From Betaproteobacteria bacterium (lineage in GTDB: Bacteria > Pseudomonadota > Gammaproteobacteria > Burkholderiales > Casimicrobiaceae), in contig JADIZG010000075.1 in assembly GCA_016704895.1 (NCBI GenBank), positions 1 to 64,000 on the forward strand: 64,000 nucleotides of DNA, written 5' to 3'. Each line of letters begins with the position of its first letter. Position 1 is the first letter of the stretch. This document shows positions 43,930-56,581 of this stretch, piece after piece. Both the position numbers and the translations under genes were made by a program. Below the pieces are notes generated by a model. It saw only the letters and a list, made by a program, of their open reading frames with translations, did no database searches and was not told the DNA's origin.

Positions 43930-44274
43930 CTACTGGAATCCGGCGAGCGCGTTCTGGCAGACGGCGCCTTCGAAGTCGCTGCGGCAAGCCTCGCGCACCG
44001 CGCCGCACACGGCGCTCGACATGCCGGCGGTCACGCCCTTCACCAGGTCCTGCATGGCCTTGCCCAGCGATTCCGTCATGCCGGTGGCGCGGTCGTTCGG
44101 CGCCGATCCGGCCGATCCCTTCGGGGCTTCGGGCTTGCCGCCGAACTGGCGGATGCAGGACTCGTACGCGGCCTCGATGCGCGCCTCGCGCGAATACGTC
44201 GTCTGCCAGACGATCGCAGCGACGATCGCGACGGTGGCGACGCCGAGTGCGAACCCGATCGCGACGCGGGACAT
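43930..44274 (-). CDS. Small single-helix membrane protein following selD
   Basis: 114 residues. One N-terminal membrane helix (VAIGFALGVATVAIVAAIVW), then an outward or periplasmic part with four Cys in two groups (AYESCIRQFGG; SAVCGAVREACRSDFEGAVCQNAL). The ATG shares its A with the selD stop (TGATG), so it is translated with selD. I do not recognise a family. The paired cysteines could form disulfides or bind a metal or selenium species. Confidence 0.65.
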   Translation of the reverse strand: MSRVAIGFALGVATVAIVAAIVWQTTYSREARIEAAYESCIRQFGGKPEAPKGSAGSAPNDRATGMTESLGKAMQDLVKGVTAGMSSAVCGAVREACRSDFEGAVCQNALAGFQ

Positions 44275-45329
44275 CAACGCACGACGACCTGCGGGGCGCC
44301 GGCGACGATCTCGCCGATGACCGCGGCGCGCTCGAAGCCGTCGCGGGCGAACGCGGCGAGCACGCCGTCGACGTCCGCCGGGGCGCAGGCGACGAGCAGG
44401 CCGCCCGAGGTCTGCGGGTCGGTCACGAGGGTGCGGACGAGGTCCGGGTCCGGGGCGTCGATCCTGACGTCCGCGCCGTAGCCCGCCCAATTGCGTCCGG
44501 ATGCGCCGGTCGCGTGCCCCGCGCGCACGAGATCCGCGACGCCCGGATGCAGCGGCACGCGCGCGAAGTCGACGACGGCGCCGGCGTCGGAACCGCGGCA
44601 GATCTCGAGCAGGTGCCCGGCGAGCCCGAACCCGGTGACGTCGGTGAGCGCGTGGACGCCGGGCATCGTGCCCAGCGCGAGGCCGGGCGTGTTGAGCTTG
44701 GTGGTGCTCGCGATCATCGCGGCATAGCCATCGGCCGCCAGCTTGCCCTTCTTGAGCGCCGCGCTGTAGATGCCGACGCCCAGCGGCTTGCCGAGCACGA
44801 GCAGGTCCCCGGGCCTCGCGCCCGCGTTGCGCTTGAGGTTCGCCGGGTCGACGATGCCGATCGCGACGAGCCCGTAGATCGGCTCGATCGAGTCGATCGT
44901 GTGGCCACCGGCGATCGGGATGCCGGCCCGCGCGCACACAGACTCGCCGCCCTCGAGGATGAGGCGGATCGTGTCGACCGGGAGCTTCGCCACGGGCATG
45001 CCGACCAGCGCGAGCGCGAACAGCGGCGTCGCGCCCATCGCGTAGACGTCCGAGATCGCGTTCGTCGCGGCGATCGCGCCGAAGTCGAACGGATCGTCGA
45101 CGATCGGCATGAAGAAGTCGGTCGTCGCGACGATCGCCTGGCGGTCGTTGATCCGGTAGACGGCCGCGTCGTCGGAGGTCTCGATGCCGACCATGAGCTC
45201 CTTCGGCACCAGCGACGGGCCGGCCTTCGCGATGATCTGCTGCAGCACGCCCGGCGCGATCTTGCAGCCGCATCCGCCTCCGTGGCTGAACTCGGTGAGG
45301 CGCATCGGGACGGGGTCGGGGGCGTTCAT
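44274..45329 (-). CDS. selD: Selenide, water dikinase (selenophosphate synthetase)
   Basis: 351 residues. SHGGGCGCKI carries the catalytic Cys20 and Lys23 (Cys17/Lys20 in E. coli), so it is the Cys and not the selenocysteine form. ATP/Mg residues follow in SDDAAVYRINDRQAIVATTDFFMP and GAIAATNAISDVYAMGATP, and AGGHTIDSIEPIYGL and TDPQTSGGLLV are family signatures. It makes selenophosphate from selenide. Its start overlaps the senB stop (ATGA), so its product is probably dedicated to SenB. Confidence 0.95.
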   Translation of the reverse strand: MNAPDPVPMRLTEFSHGGGCGCKIAPGVLQQIIAKAGPSLVPKELMVGIETSDDAAVYRINDRQAIVATTDFFMPIVDDPFDFGAIAATNAISDVYAMGATPLFALALVGMPVAKLPVDTIRLILEGGESVCARAGIPIAGGHTIDSIEPIYGLVAIGIVDPANLKRNAGARPGDLLVLGKPLGVGIYSAALKKGKLAADGYAAMIASTTKLNTPGLALGTMPGVHALTDVTGFGLAGHLLEICRGSDAGAVVDFARVPLHPGVADLVRAGHATGASGRNWAGYGADVRIDAPDPDLVRTLVTDPQTSGGLLVACAPADVDGVLAAFARDGFERAAVIGEIVAGAPQVVVR

Positions 45330-46369
45330 GTCGGGGCGTTCGCGCGGGGGCCGCGCGCCTTGGCGGGGAAACCCGGGATTTTACCCGTTGCGCCGGCGAT
45401 CGCCGCCTCGACAGCGCCTGCGATCGACGCGGCCTCGGCCGCAGGCGTCGTCATGCGTGCCCGCCTCTCGGCGCAACGGGCGAGGGACGCGAGCCAGCGA
45501 CGGTCGCGCGCGGCCCGCGCGATCGCGGCGGCGAGGCCCGCCGCGTCGCCGACCTCGAAGTAGCCGGGGTAGTCCGCCCCCAGCATGCCGAGGTTGCCGG
45601 ACATGCGCGTGCCGATCACCGGCGTCCCGGAGGCGAGCGCCTCGGCGACGACGTTCGCCCCGCCTTCCATGCGCGAGGCCACGACGAGCACGTGCGCGCG
45701 CCGGATCGCCTGGCGGGTCCACGCGTGGGGACGCGCGCCGAGCCAGCGCACGCGCGAATCGACGGCCACCGCCGCGCGCACGTCGTCCGCGATCGCCGGG
45801 TCGAGCGCCGCGCCGACGATCGTGAGCGTCGCGGGCACGTCGGACGGCAGCAGTCGCCACGCCGCCAGCGCGGTGCGCGGGTCCTTCTCGTCGCGCAGGT
45901 GGCCCACGAGGATCGCGTTCAGGTGCGTCGCGGACTTGCGCGCCCAGGGGACGAGCGTCCGAGCCGACTGCACGACGACGGACGTGCGCGTTCGCCGCAC
46001 GGCCGGCAGGTGCCGCAGCGCGTCTTCCTGCAGAACGACGAGCCGATCCGCCTCCGCGATCGAGGCGAGCGCGTCGGCGTCGCCGGCCGGCACGTCGCGA
46101 TAGAGATCGGTGCCGGTCAGCGCGACCACGAGCGCCCGGTCGGAATGCGCGCGCTTCCAGCCCGCGATCGCGGCACGGCTTCGGCGGGCGTGCAGCGCGA
46201 GCATCGCGACGGCAGCGTCGCGCGCTCCGCCGGTCACCGGCGCATCGGCCGGCTGTAGAATCACCCGGTACGTCGGCGCCAGCATGCGCGCCCAGCGCGC
46301 GGCGGTGCGCCAGTTGCCGTTGTTGGCGCTGGCGAGGAAGGGCGTGACGAGGAGCAGCGTGGGACGCAT
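45326..46369 (-). CDS. senB: Selenosugar synthase SenB (TIGR04348-type glycosyltransferase)
   Basis: 347 residues. The opening LLLVTPFLASANNGNWRTAARWARMLAP, LALHARRSRAAIAGWKRAH and ALTGTDLYRDV, with VLVGHLRDEKDPRTALAAWRLL, HVLVVASRMEGGANVVAEAL and NLGMLGADYPGYFEVGD, follows the SenB family closely (ANNGNW, HARRS, LTGTDLY, GHLR.EKDP, SRMEGGA). SenB joins selenophosphate and a UDP-sugar to form a selenosugar, the first committed step to selenoneine. ATGA overlap with selD supports joint action. The partner selenoneine synthase gene senA is not adjacent and not in the window. Confidence 0.88.
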   Translation of the reverse strand: MRPTLLLVTPFLASANNGNWRTAARWARMLAPTYRVILQPADAPVTGGARDAAVAMLALHARRSRAAIAGWKRAHSDRALVVALTGTDLYRDVPAGDADALASIAEADRLVVLQEDALRHLPAVRRTRTSVVVQSARTLVPWARKSATHLNAILVGHLRDEKDPRTALAAWRLLPSDVPATLTIVGAALDPAIADDVRAAVAVDSRVRWLGARPHAWTRQAIRRAHVLVVASRMEGGANVVAEALASGTPVIGTRMSGNLGMLGADYPGYFEVGDAAGLAAAIARAARDRRWLASLARCAERRARMTTPAAEAASIAGAVEAAIAGATGKIPGFPAKARGPRANAPT

Positions 46370-46791
46370 CGACCGGATCGGGGCGCGGATTCCGACGCAC
46401 CGCGCGCCCAAGTCGCGCGAGGCGCTCGCCGTCGCGCTCGCCGATGCGCGCGAGTATACGCCGCTGGTGCCGCGCGGGGGGGGCCGTCGGCGGACGCGCG
46501 GGTTCGGCCCGGGTGCCGCAGGGCCCGCTGGTCGCTGCGGCCTGCCGCGGGCACGCGGGGGCGCAGCCGCCGGGGGCCCGGGCGCCCGCGCCGCCGCGCG
46601 GCTTGGTTGCGCGCGCGCACGCGGCGGCGCGCGCGTCCACGGGCCGACCGGTTTCCCGGACCGCGCGATCGGCGTAGCATGCCGGCAGCACTCGCTTCGC
46701 CACGAATACCCCGGCGGCGATCCCCGCCGCGCGAGGAAGGACGGCCTGCGTGAACGACTCGTTGCGACGCGGGCCAGGTCGAGGAGCAAGC
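46370..46791. other. Divergent intergenic region between senB and korC
   Basis: About 420 bases, very GC-rich, with an eight-G run at 46476-46483 and alternating GC stretches near 46590-46640. TATACT on the minus strand (46457-46452) is a plausible -10 for senB. No gene is supported. GTG 46750 could extend korC by 14 residues. Confidence 0.5.
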
Positions 46792-48661
46792 TTGAAGCCG
46801 ACGGACATCGCGCAACCGGACTATTTCCACAAGGTCGTCGACTGCCAATGGGCGTGCCCCGCGCATACGCCCGTCCCCGAGTACATCAGGCTGATCGCGC
46901 AGGGGCGCTACGACGACGCCTACCTGGTCAACTGGAAGTCGAACGTCTTCCCCGGCATCCTCGGTCGCACCTGCGACCGGCCCTGCGAGCCCGCGTGCCG
47001 GCGCGTGCGCGTCGAGGAAGGCTCGCCCGAGCACCGCAAGGCGCACGCGAAGCCGGAGGCGGTCGCGATCTGCCGCCTGAAGCGCGCCGCCGCCGACTAC
47101 AAGGGCGACATCCGGCCGCACCTGCCGAAGCCGGCGGCGCAAGGGCAACGGCAAGCGCGTCGCGCTCGTGGGCGCGGGACCGGCATCGCTCACCGTCGCG
47201 CGCGACCTCGCGCCGCACGGCTACCGGTGCGTGGTGTTCGACGGCGATCCGAAGGCCGGCGGCATGATGCGCACGCAGATCCCGAAGTTCCGACTGCCCG
47301 ACCGCGTGATCGACGAGGAGTGCGGCTACGTCCTCGACCTCGGCGTCGAGTTTCGCGCCGGCACGCGCGTGGACTCGATGGCCGCGCTGCTCGCCGAAGG
47401 CTACGACGCGGTGTTCGTCGGCAGCGGCGCGCCGCGCGGGCGCGACCTCGACATTCCGGGCCGCCGGGAAGCCGCGAAGCGCATCCACATCGGCATCGAC
47501 TGGCTCTCGTCGGTCTCGTTCGGCCACACGACGTCGATCGGCAAGCGCGTCGTCGTGCTGGGCGGCGGCAACACCGCGATGGATTGCTGCCGCAGCGCGC
47601 GGCGGCTGGGCGGCGAGGAGGTGCACGTCGTCGTGCGCTCGGGCTTCGACGAGATGAAGGCGTCCCCGTGGGAGAAGGAGGACGCGGCGCACGAGGGGAT
47701 CCCGATCCACAACTTCCTCGTGCCGAAGGCGTTCCTGCACGAGCACGGCATCCTGCGCGGCATCACGTTCGACAAGGTCGAGGCGCGCTACGATTCGAAG
47801 GGTCGGCGTGAGCTCGTGCCGACCGGCGAGCCCGAGGTTCGGTTCGAATGCGACGACGTGATCGTCGCGGTGGGGCAGGAGAACGCCTTCCCGTGGATCG
47901 AGCGCGGGCTCGGCATCGAGTTCGACAGGCACGGGATGCCGGTCGTCGACAAGGCGACGATGGCGTCGACGCGCCCCGGCGTGTTCTTCGGCGGCGACGC
48001 GGCGTTCGGTCCGAAGAACATCATCTGGGCGGTCGCGCACGGCCACGACGCGGCGATCTCGATCGACAGGCACTGCCGGGGCGAGGACGTCGGCAAGCGC
48101 CCGCCGCCGACGTTCCTGCTCGTGTCGCAGAAGATGGGCATCCACGAGTGGAGCTACGACAACGCGATCACGAGCGACAAGCGCAACCGCGTCCCGCTCA
48201 AGGACACGGTGATCGCGCTGAAGGACATCCGGCAGGAGGTCGAGCTCGGCTTCGACGCGCGGCTCGCGTTCGCCGAGGCGCAGCGCTGCCTCAACTGCGA
48301 CGTCGAGACCGTGTTCGCCGACCGGCTGTGCATCGAGTGCGATGCGTGCGTCGACATCTGCCCGATGGACTGCATCACGTTCACCGCGAACGGCGACGAG
48401 GCCGACCTGCGCACGCGCCTGCGCGCGCCGGCGGTCGACGTGTCGCAGGACCTCTACGTGTCGGGGACGCTCAAGAGCGCGCGCGTGATGGTCAAGGACG
48501 AGGACGTCTGCCTGCACTGCGGACTGTGCGCCGAGCGCTGCCCGACCGGCGCGTGGGACATGAAGAAGGCGTTCATCCAGATGACCCACTGCGGCGACGT
48601 TCCGCGGGTGCACCTGCCGAAGCTCCCGGCCGCGTCGGCGGTCGCCGAGGCCGCGGAGTAG
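46792..48661 (+). CDS. korC: NAD(P)H-linked flavoprotein subunit of 2-oxoacid:ferredoxin oxidoreductase (KorC-like), frameshifted
   Basis: About 623 residues from TTG 46792 (GAGGAG five bases upstream, homology starts KPTDIAQPDYFHKVVDC). N-terminal GltD-type iron-sulfur Cys: CQWACPAHTPVPEY and CDRPCEPACRR. Two dinucleotide folds follow (VALVGAGPASLTVARDL; VVVLGGGNTAMDCCRSARRLGG), with a C-terminal pair of 4Fe-4S clusters (CIECDACVDICPMDC; CLHCGLCAERCPTG). One base is out near 47141. Size and order match KorC of Thauera/Azoarcus, which links 2-oxoglutarate oxidation to NADP and ferredoxin. It is followed directly by korA and korB. Confidence 0.85.
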
Positions 48662-48665
48662 ACCG

Positions 48666-50506
48666 ATGCGGCCGATCGAGCGCATCAACGACTTCGTCGT
48701 CAAGTTCGCCAACGTGAACGGCTCCGGCTCCGCGTCGGCGAACGGGCTGTTCGCAAGGCGGTGCTGCGGATGGGTGTGCCGGTCGCGGCCCGAAACATCT
48801 TCCCGTCGAACATCCAGGGGATGCCGACCTGGTACGAGGTGCGCGTCGTCGAGGCCGGCTGGCGCGGGCGGCGCGGCGGCGTCGACCTGATGGTCGCGAT
48901 GAACCCCGAGACCTGGACGGCGGACCTGGCCGAGATCGAACCCGGCGGCTACCTGCTCTACGACGCGACCAAGCCGATCACGAAGGAGCGCGTGCGCGGC
49001 GACGTCACGGCGGTCGGCGTCCCGCTCACGGCGCTCTGCCACGAGACGTTCACCGACGCGCGCCAGCGACAGCTGTTCAAGAACGTCGCCTACCTCGGCA
49101 GCCTCGCGTCGCTGCTCTCGATCGACCCCGCGGTCGTCGAAGCGATGCTGGTCGAGCAGTACAAGGGCAAGGCGCCGCTGCTCGAGGCGAACCGCCAGGC
49201 GTTCCGGCTGGGCTACGACTGGACGCGCGAGCACGTGGAGCCGCTGGGACTGAAGGTCGAGCGGCGCGACTGCGTGGGCGACCGGATCTTCGTCGACGGG
49301 AACAGCGCCGCCGGGCTGGGCGCCGTCTATGGCGGCGCGACCGTGTGCGCCTGGTACCCGATCACGCCGTCGACCTCGGTCGCCGAGGCGTTCATGCGCT
49401 ACTGCCGGAAGTTCCGCGTGGACAAGGAGACCGGCAAGCACCGCTACGCGATCGTGCAGGCCGAGGACGAGCTCGCGTCGATCGGCATGGTCGTCGGCGC
49501 CGGCTGGAACGGCGCGCGCGCCTTCACCGCGACCTCGGGACCCGGCATCTCGCTGATGCAGGAGTTCATCGGGCTCGCGTACTTCGCCGAGATCCCGGCC
49601 GTGCTGTTCGACGTCCAGCGCGGCAGTCCCTCGACCGGGATGCCGACCAAGACGCAGCAGGCGGACCTCCTGTGCTCCGCGTATGCGTCCCACGGGGACA
49701 CCAAGCACCCGCTGCTGTTCCCCGAGGACCCGACCGAGTGCTTCGAGATGGGCGCGCAGGCGTTCGACCTCGCGGACCGGCTGCAGACGCCCGTGTTCGT
49801 GATGCTCGAGCTCGACACCGGCATGCAGGACTGGCTCACGGCGCCGTTCCGCTGGGACGACTCGCGCGCGCTCGACCGCGGCAAGGTGATGAGCGCCGAG
49901 GAGCTCGAGGCGGGGCGCGACTTCGGGCGCTACCTCGACGTCGACGGCGACGGCATCCCGTTCCGGACGCTCCCCGGCACGCACCCGCGCCGCGGCGCGT
50001 ACTTCACGCGCGGCACGTCGAAGGACCGGTACGCCCGCTACACCGAGGAGGGCGCGGCCTACGTCGACAACATGCAGCGCCTGCTGCGCAAGTTCGAGTC
50101 CGCCAAGGCGCTCGTGCCCGGGCCCGTGATCGAGCGCGCCGCCAAGCCGACGCGCGCGGCCGCGGTCTGGATCGGCTCGACCGGCGCCCCGATGGCCGAG
50201 GCGCTGGCGGTGCTGGAGGAGCAGGGCATCCATCTCGACCGGATGCGCATCCGCGCGTTCCCGTTCGCCGACGCGATCACCGAGTTCATCGCCGCGCACG
50301 ACCACGTGTTCGTCGTCGAGCAGAACCGGGACGCGCAGCTGCGGATGATGCTCGTCAACGAGTGCGGCATCGCGCCGGACAAGCTGATCCCGGTACTCCA
50401 CTACGACGGCAACCCGATGACCGCGCGGTACATCACCAGCGAGATCGGCGAGCGGGCGCGCGCGCTGGGCCTCGTGCCGGGCCGGCCGGCCATCGCGGCG
50501 GACTGA
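48666..50506 (+). CDS. korA: 2-oxoacid:ferredoxin oxidoreductase, fused gamma-alpha subunit (KorA), frameshifted
   Basis: About 613 residues. N-terminal gamma domain: DFVVKFANVNGSGSASANGLFA, then after one missing base near 48753 AVLRMGVPVAARNIFPSNIQG and TWYEVRV. The alpha domain starts near residue 215 with GNSAAGLGAVYGGATVCAWYPITPSTSVAEAF, and ATSGPGISLMQEFIGLAYFAEIP and QRGSPSTGMPTKTQQADLL are family signatures. The substrate (2-oxoglutarate, or another 2-oxoacid) cannot be fixed from sequence. It starts four bases after korC. Confidence 0.88.
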
Positions 50507-50523
50507 CGTCGTCGCCGACAACG

Positions 50524-50538
50524 GACTCCTGACTCCTG
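50524..50538 (+). repeat. ACTCCTG repeats directly before the korB start
   Basis: GACTCCTGACTCCTG abuts ATG 50539, the same short repeat found before the hydratase at 36691. No ribosome site separates it from the start codon. Confidence 0.7.
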
Positions 50539-51594
50539 ATGACCTACCTCGCCAAGCCGAAGATCCACCACCCGTCACTGCCGAAGAACGCGCTCGGGTT
50601 CACCCGCCGCGACTACGAGGGCCCGGTGTCGACGCTGTGCGCCGGCTGCGGGCACGACTCGATCTCGGCGGCGATCATCCAGGCGTTCTTCGACCTCGCG
50701 GTGCCGCCGCACCGCGTCGCGAAGCTCTCCGGCATCGGCTGCTCGTCGAAGACGCCGACCTATTTCCTCGGCCAGTCGCACGGCTTCAACACCGTGCACG
50801 GTCGGATGCCCTCGGTGCTGACCGGCGCGAACCTCGCCAACCGCGAGCTGATCTACCTCGGCGTCTCGGGCGACGGCGACTCGGCGTCGATCGGGCTCGG
50901 CCAGTTCATGCACCTGATGCGGCGCAACGTCGACATGACCTACATCGTCGAGAACAACGGCGTCTACGGCCTCACCAAGGGCCAGTTCTCGGCGACCGCC
51001 GACAAGGGCAGCCGCAGCAAGCGCGGCGCGGCGAACGACGACGAGCCGATCGACCTCGTGATGATGGCGCTCACGCTGGGCGCCAGCTACGTCGCGCGGG
51101 GCTTCTCGGGCGACAAGGAGCAGCTGGTGCCGCTGATCGAGGCGGCCATCCGGCACAAGGGCGCGGCGCTGATCGACGTCGTGTCGCCGTGCGTCGCGTT
51201 CAACAACCACCCGGGCTCGACCCGGAGCTACGACTACGTCCGCGAGCACAACGACGCGGTGAACCGCCTCGACTTCATGCCCGAGCGCGCGCCGATCGTC
51301 GCGTCGCAGGCGCCCGGCGAAACGCGGGACATCGTGATGCACGACGGCGGGGTGCTGCGCGTCAAGCGCCTCGACGCCGAGTACGATCCGTCCGACAAGG
51401 TCCGCGCGATGGCGTACCTCGAGTCGCACCGGGCGAAGGGCATCGTCGTGACGGGCCTCCTCTACGTGGCCGAGAACGCGAGCGACCTGCACGATGCACA
51501 GCAGACGGTCGACACGCCGCTCAACCGGATGTCCGACGCGGAGCTCGTGCCCGGCGCCGCCGCGCTCGAGGGCGTGAACGCGTCGCTGCGCTGA
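50539..51594 (+). CDS. korB: 2-oxoacid:ferredoxin oxidoreductase beta subunit (KorB)
   Basis: 351 residues. STLCAGCGHDSISAAI and AKLSGIGCSSKTPTYF supply cysteines for the iron-sulfur cluster. GVSGDGDSASIGLGQFMHLMRR and DMTYIVENNGVYGLTKGQ form the thiamine diphosphate motif (GDG...NN). It pairs with KorA to decarboxylate a 2-oxoacid and reduce ferredoxin. Confidence 0.93.
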   Translation: MTYLAKPKIHHPSLPKNALGFTRRDYEGPVSTLCAGCGHDSISAAIIQAFFDLAVPPHRVAKLSGIGCSSKTPTYFLGQSHGFNTVHGRMPSVLTGANLANRELIYLGVSGDGDSASIGLGQFMHLMRRNVDMTYIVENNGVYGLTKGQFSATADKGSRSKRGAANDDEPIDLVMMALTLGASYVARGFSGDKEQLVPLIEAAIRHKGAALIDVVSPCVAFNNHPGSTRSYDYVREHNDAVNRLDFMPERAPIVASQAPGETRDIVMHDGGVLRVKRLDAEYDPSDKVRAMAYLESHRAKGIVVTGLLYVAENASDLHDAQQTVDTPLNRMSDAELVPGAAALEGVNASLR

Positions 51595-51616
51595 CGGGCG
51601 AACCCCCGGCCCGTCA
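51592..51616. terminator. Hairpin spanning the stops of two convergent genes
   Basis: TGACGGGC (51592-51599) pairs with GCCCGTCA (51609-51616) across nine bases. The left arm starts with the korB stop and the right arm contains the stop of the receiver-cyclase on the other strand. It lacks T-runs, so any terminator role is tentative. Confidence 0.45.
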
Positions 51617-52765
51617 GGCGGGTCCGGCCAGCAGCAGGAATGCGGGAACCGGCTTGTCGTAGCCCTTGAGCGCGAGCGGCTCGACCGGGTCGAGCGCGAA
51701 CGCTTCGTCGAGGCTGGCGCGCGCGCGGCGGTCGACGAGGATCTGGCCGCCGGACGCCTCGGCGCACAGCCGGGCGGCGAGGTTCACGACGCCACCGATC
51801 GCCGTGTAGTCGAAGCGTCCCTCGTAGCCCAGCGCGCCGAGCGTCGCGTAGCCGCGCGCGATGCCGATGCCGAGCTTCAGGTCGTGGCCGAGCTTGCGCC
51901 ATTGCTCCGAGAGCGGCAGGAAGCGCGCCTGCATCGCGAGCGCCATGCGCGCCGCGCGCGGGCAGGCGTCGGGGACCTCGATCGGGTCGTTGAAGAAGAT
52001 CAGCATCCCGTCGCCGGTGAAGTGCGGCACCGTGCCCTCGCTCGCGGCGACGAGCGGGCCCATCGCGGCGTGGAACTCGGCGAGCACCGCGATGACCTCC
52101 TCGGGCTCGGCCGAATCGGTGAACGCGGTGAAGCCGCGCATGTCGATGAACACGCAGCAGACGTCGCGGCGGTGCGGCGCGAGCAGCGACGCTTCGCCTG
52201 CCGACACGATCGCGTCGGCCACGGGTGCCGAGAAGAACTGCCGCAGCCGCGCGAGCTTCGCGATCTCGGCGACCGCCGACTGCACGCGCGCCTCCAGCGT
52301 GGCGTTCCACCCGCGCAGCTCGTCCGCCTGGCGCCGCACCTCGTCCTGCAGCGCCTTGATGCGCAGCAGCGAGCGCACGCGCGCGAGCAGCTCGGCCTGG
52401 TGGATCGGCTTCGACAGGAAGTCGTCCGCCCCCGCCTCGATGCCCTTGACGCGTTCCTCGTGCGGGTCGAGCGAGGTGACCAGCACCACCGGCAGCAGCG
52501 CTGTCGCGGGGTCGGCGCGGATGCGCCGGCACACGTCGTAGCCCGACAGCCCCGGCATCATCACGTCGAGCAGCACGATGTCGGGGCGCTCGGCGGCGAG
52601 CTTCGCGAGCGCCTCCTCGCCGCTCGCCGCGGTGATCGCGACGTAGCCCTTCGCGCCCAGGATGTCGGCGAGGAGCTTGACGTTCTGCGGCGTGTCGTCG
52701 ACGACGAGCACGCGCGCCGGCGCGGCCGCCGGCGCAGGGGAGGGGGCGCCGATCTGTTCGGACAT
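51614..52765 (-). CDS. Receiver-domain class III nucleotide cyclase
   Basis: 383 residues. Receiver domain 18-140 with Asp67 as phosphate acceptor (IVLLDVMMPGLSGYDVC) and the Lys in FLSKPIHQ. A coiled linker follows (DEVRRQADELRGWNATLEARVQ). The cyclase domain starts near residue 200: CCVFIDMRGFTAFTD (first metal Asp), HFTGDGMLIFFNDP (second) and TAIGGVVNLAARLC (Asn/Arg). In the last motif Gly replaces the Asp common at IGDxVN, which may alter base choice or activity. It is the output protein of the kinase-receiver operon. Confidence 0.9.
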   Translation of the reverse strand: MSEQIGAPSPAPAAAPARVLVVDDTPQNVKLLADILGAKGYVAITAASGEEALAKLAAERPDIVLLDVMMPGLSGYDVCRRIRADPATALLPVVLVTSLDPHEERVKGIEAGADDFLSKPIHQAELLARVRSLLRIKALQDEVRRQADELRGWNATLEARVQSAVAEIAKLARLRQFFSAPVADAIVSAGEASLLAPHRRDVCCVFIDMRGFTAFTDSAEPEEVIAVLAEFHAAMGPLVAASEGTVPHFTGDGMLIFFNDPIEVPDACPRAARMALAMQARFLPLSEQWRKLGHDLKLGIGIARGYATLGALGYEGRFDYTAIGGVVNLAARLCAEASGGQILVDRRARASLDEAFALDPVEPLALKGYDKPVPAFLLLAGPA

Positions 52766-52767
52766 CG

Positions 52768-53142
52768 TCAGCTGCCCCGCGGCGCGAGCGCGCTCGCCAC
52801 CGCCGCGAGGAACTCCTTCAGGTTGAGCGGCTTGCCGACGTAGCCGTCGAAGCCGGCGTCGGTGATGTTGCGGCGGTCGGACACCATCACCGAGGCGGTC
52901 ACGGCGATGACGGGGATCGCCGCGGTCGCGGGGTCCGCGCGCAGTTGCTTCAGCGCCTCGATGCCGCTGATCCCGGGCAGCTGGATGTCCATCAGCACGA
53001 GCGCGGGCAGGCGCTCCTTCGCGAGACGGACGCCGTCCTCGCCCGTCACCGCCTCGAGGGTCGCGTAGCCCTTGACCTGAAGCACGTCGCGCACGAGCTT
53101 CATGTTCTTCTCGTTGTCCTCGACGATCAGGATCGTGTCCAT
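52768..53142 (-). CDS. Single-domain response regulator
   Basis: 124 residues, receiver domain only (DivK/CheY type). Acidic pocket in ILIVEDNEKN, phosphorylation Asp52 in LVLMDIQLPGISG, Thr/Ser in VIAVTASVM and Lys in GYVGKPLNLKE. It lies ten bases after the kinase and two bases before the receiver-cyclase, so it may relay or tune phosphate between them. Confidence 0.92.
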   Translation of the reverse strand: MDTILIVEDNEKNMKLVRDVLQVKGYATLEAVTGEDGVRLAKERLPALVLMDIQLPGISGIEALKQLRADPATAAIPVIAVTASVMVSDRRNITDAGFDGYVGKPLNLKEFLAAVASALAPRGS

Positions 53143-53152
53143 GTCTCGTCCT

Positions 53153-56581
<3,429 letters not shown>

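Noticed and set aside
46928..50578. A 1216-codon open frame antisense to korC-korA
   Set aside because: No recognisable motifs; it is a GC-driven shadow of the kor genes.
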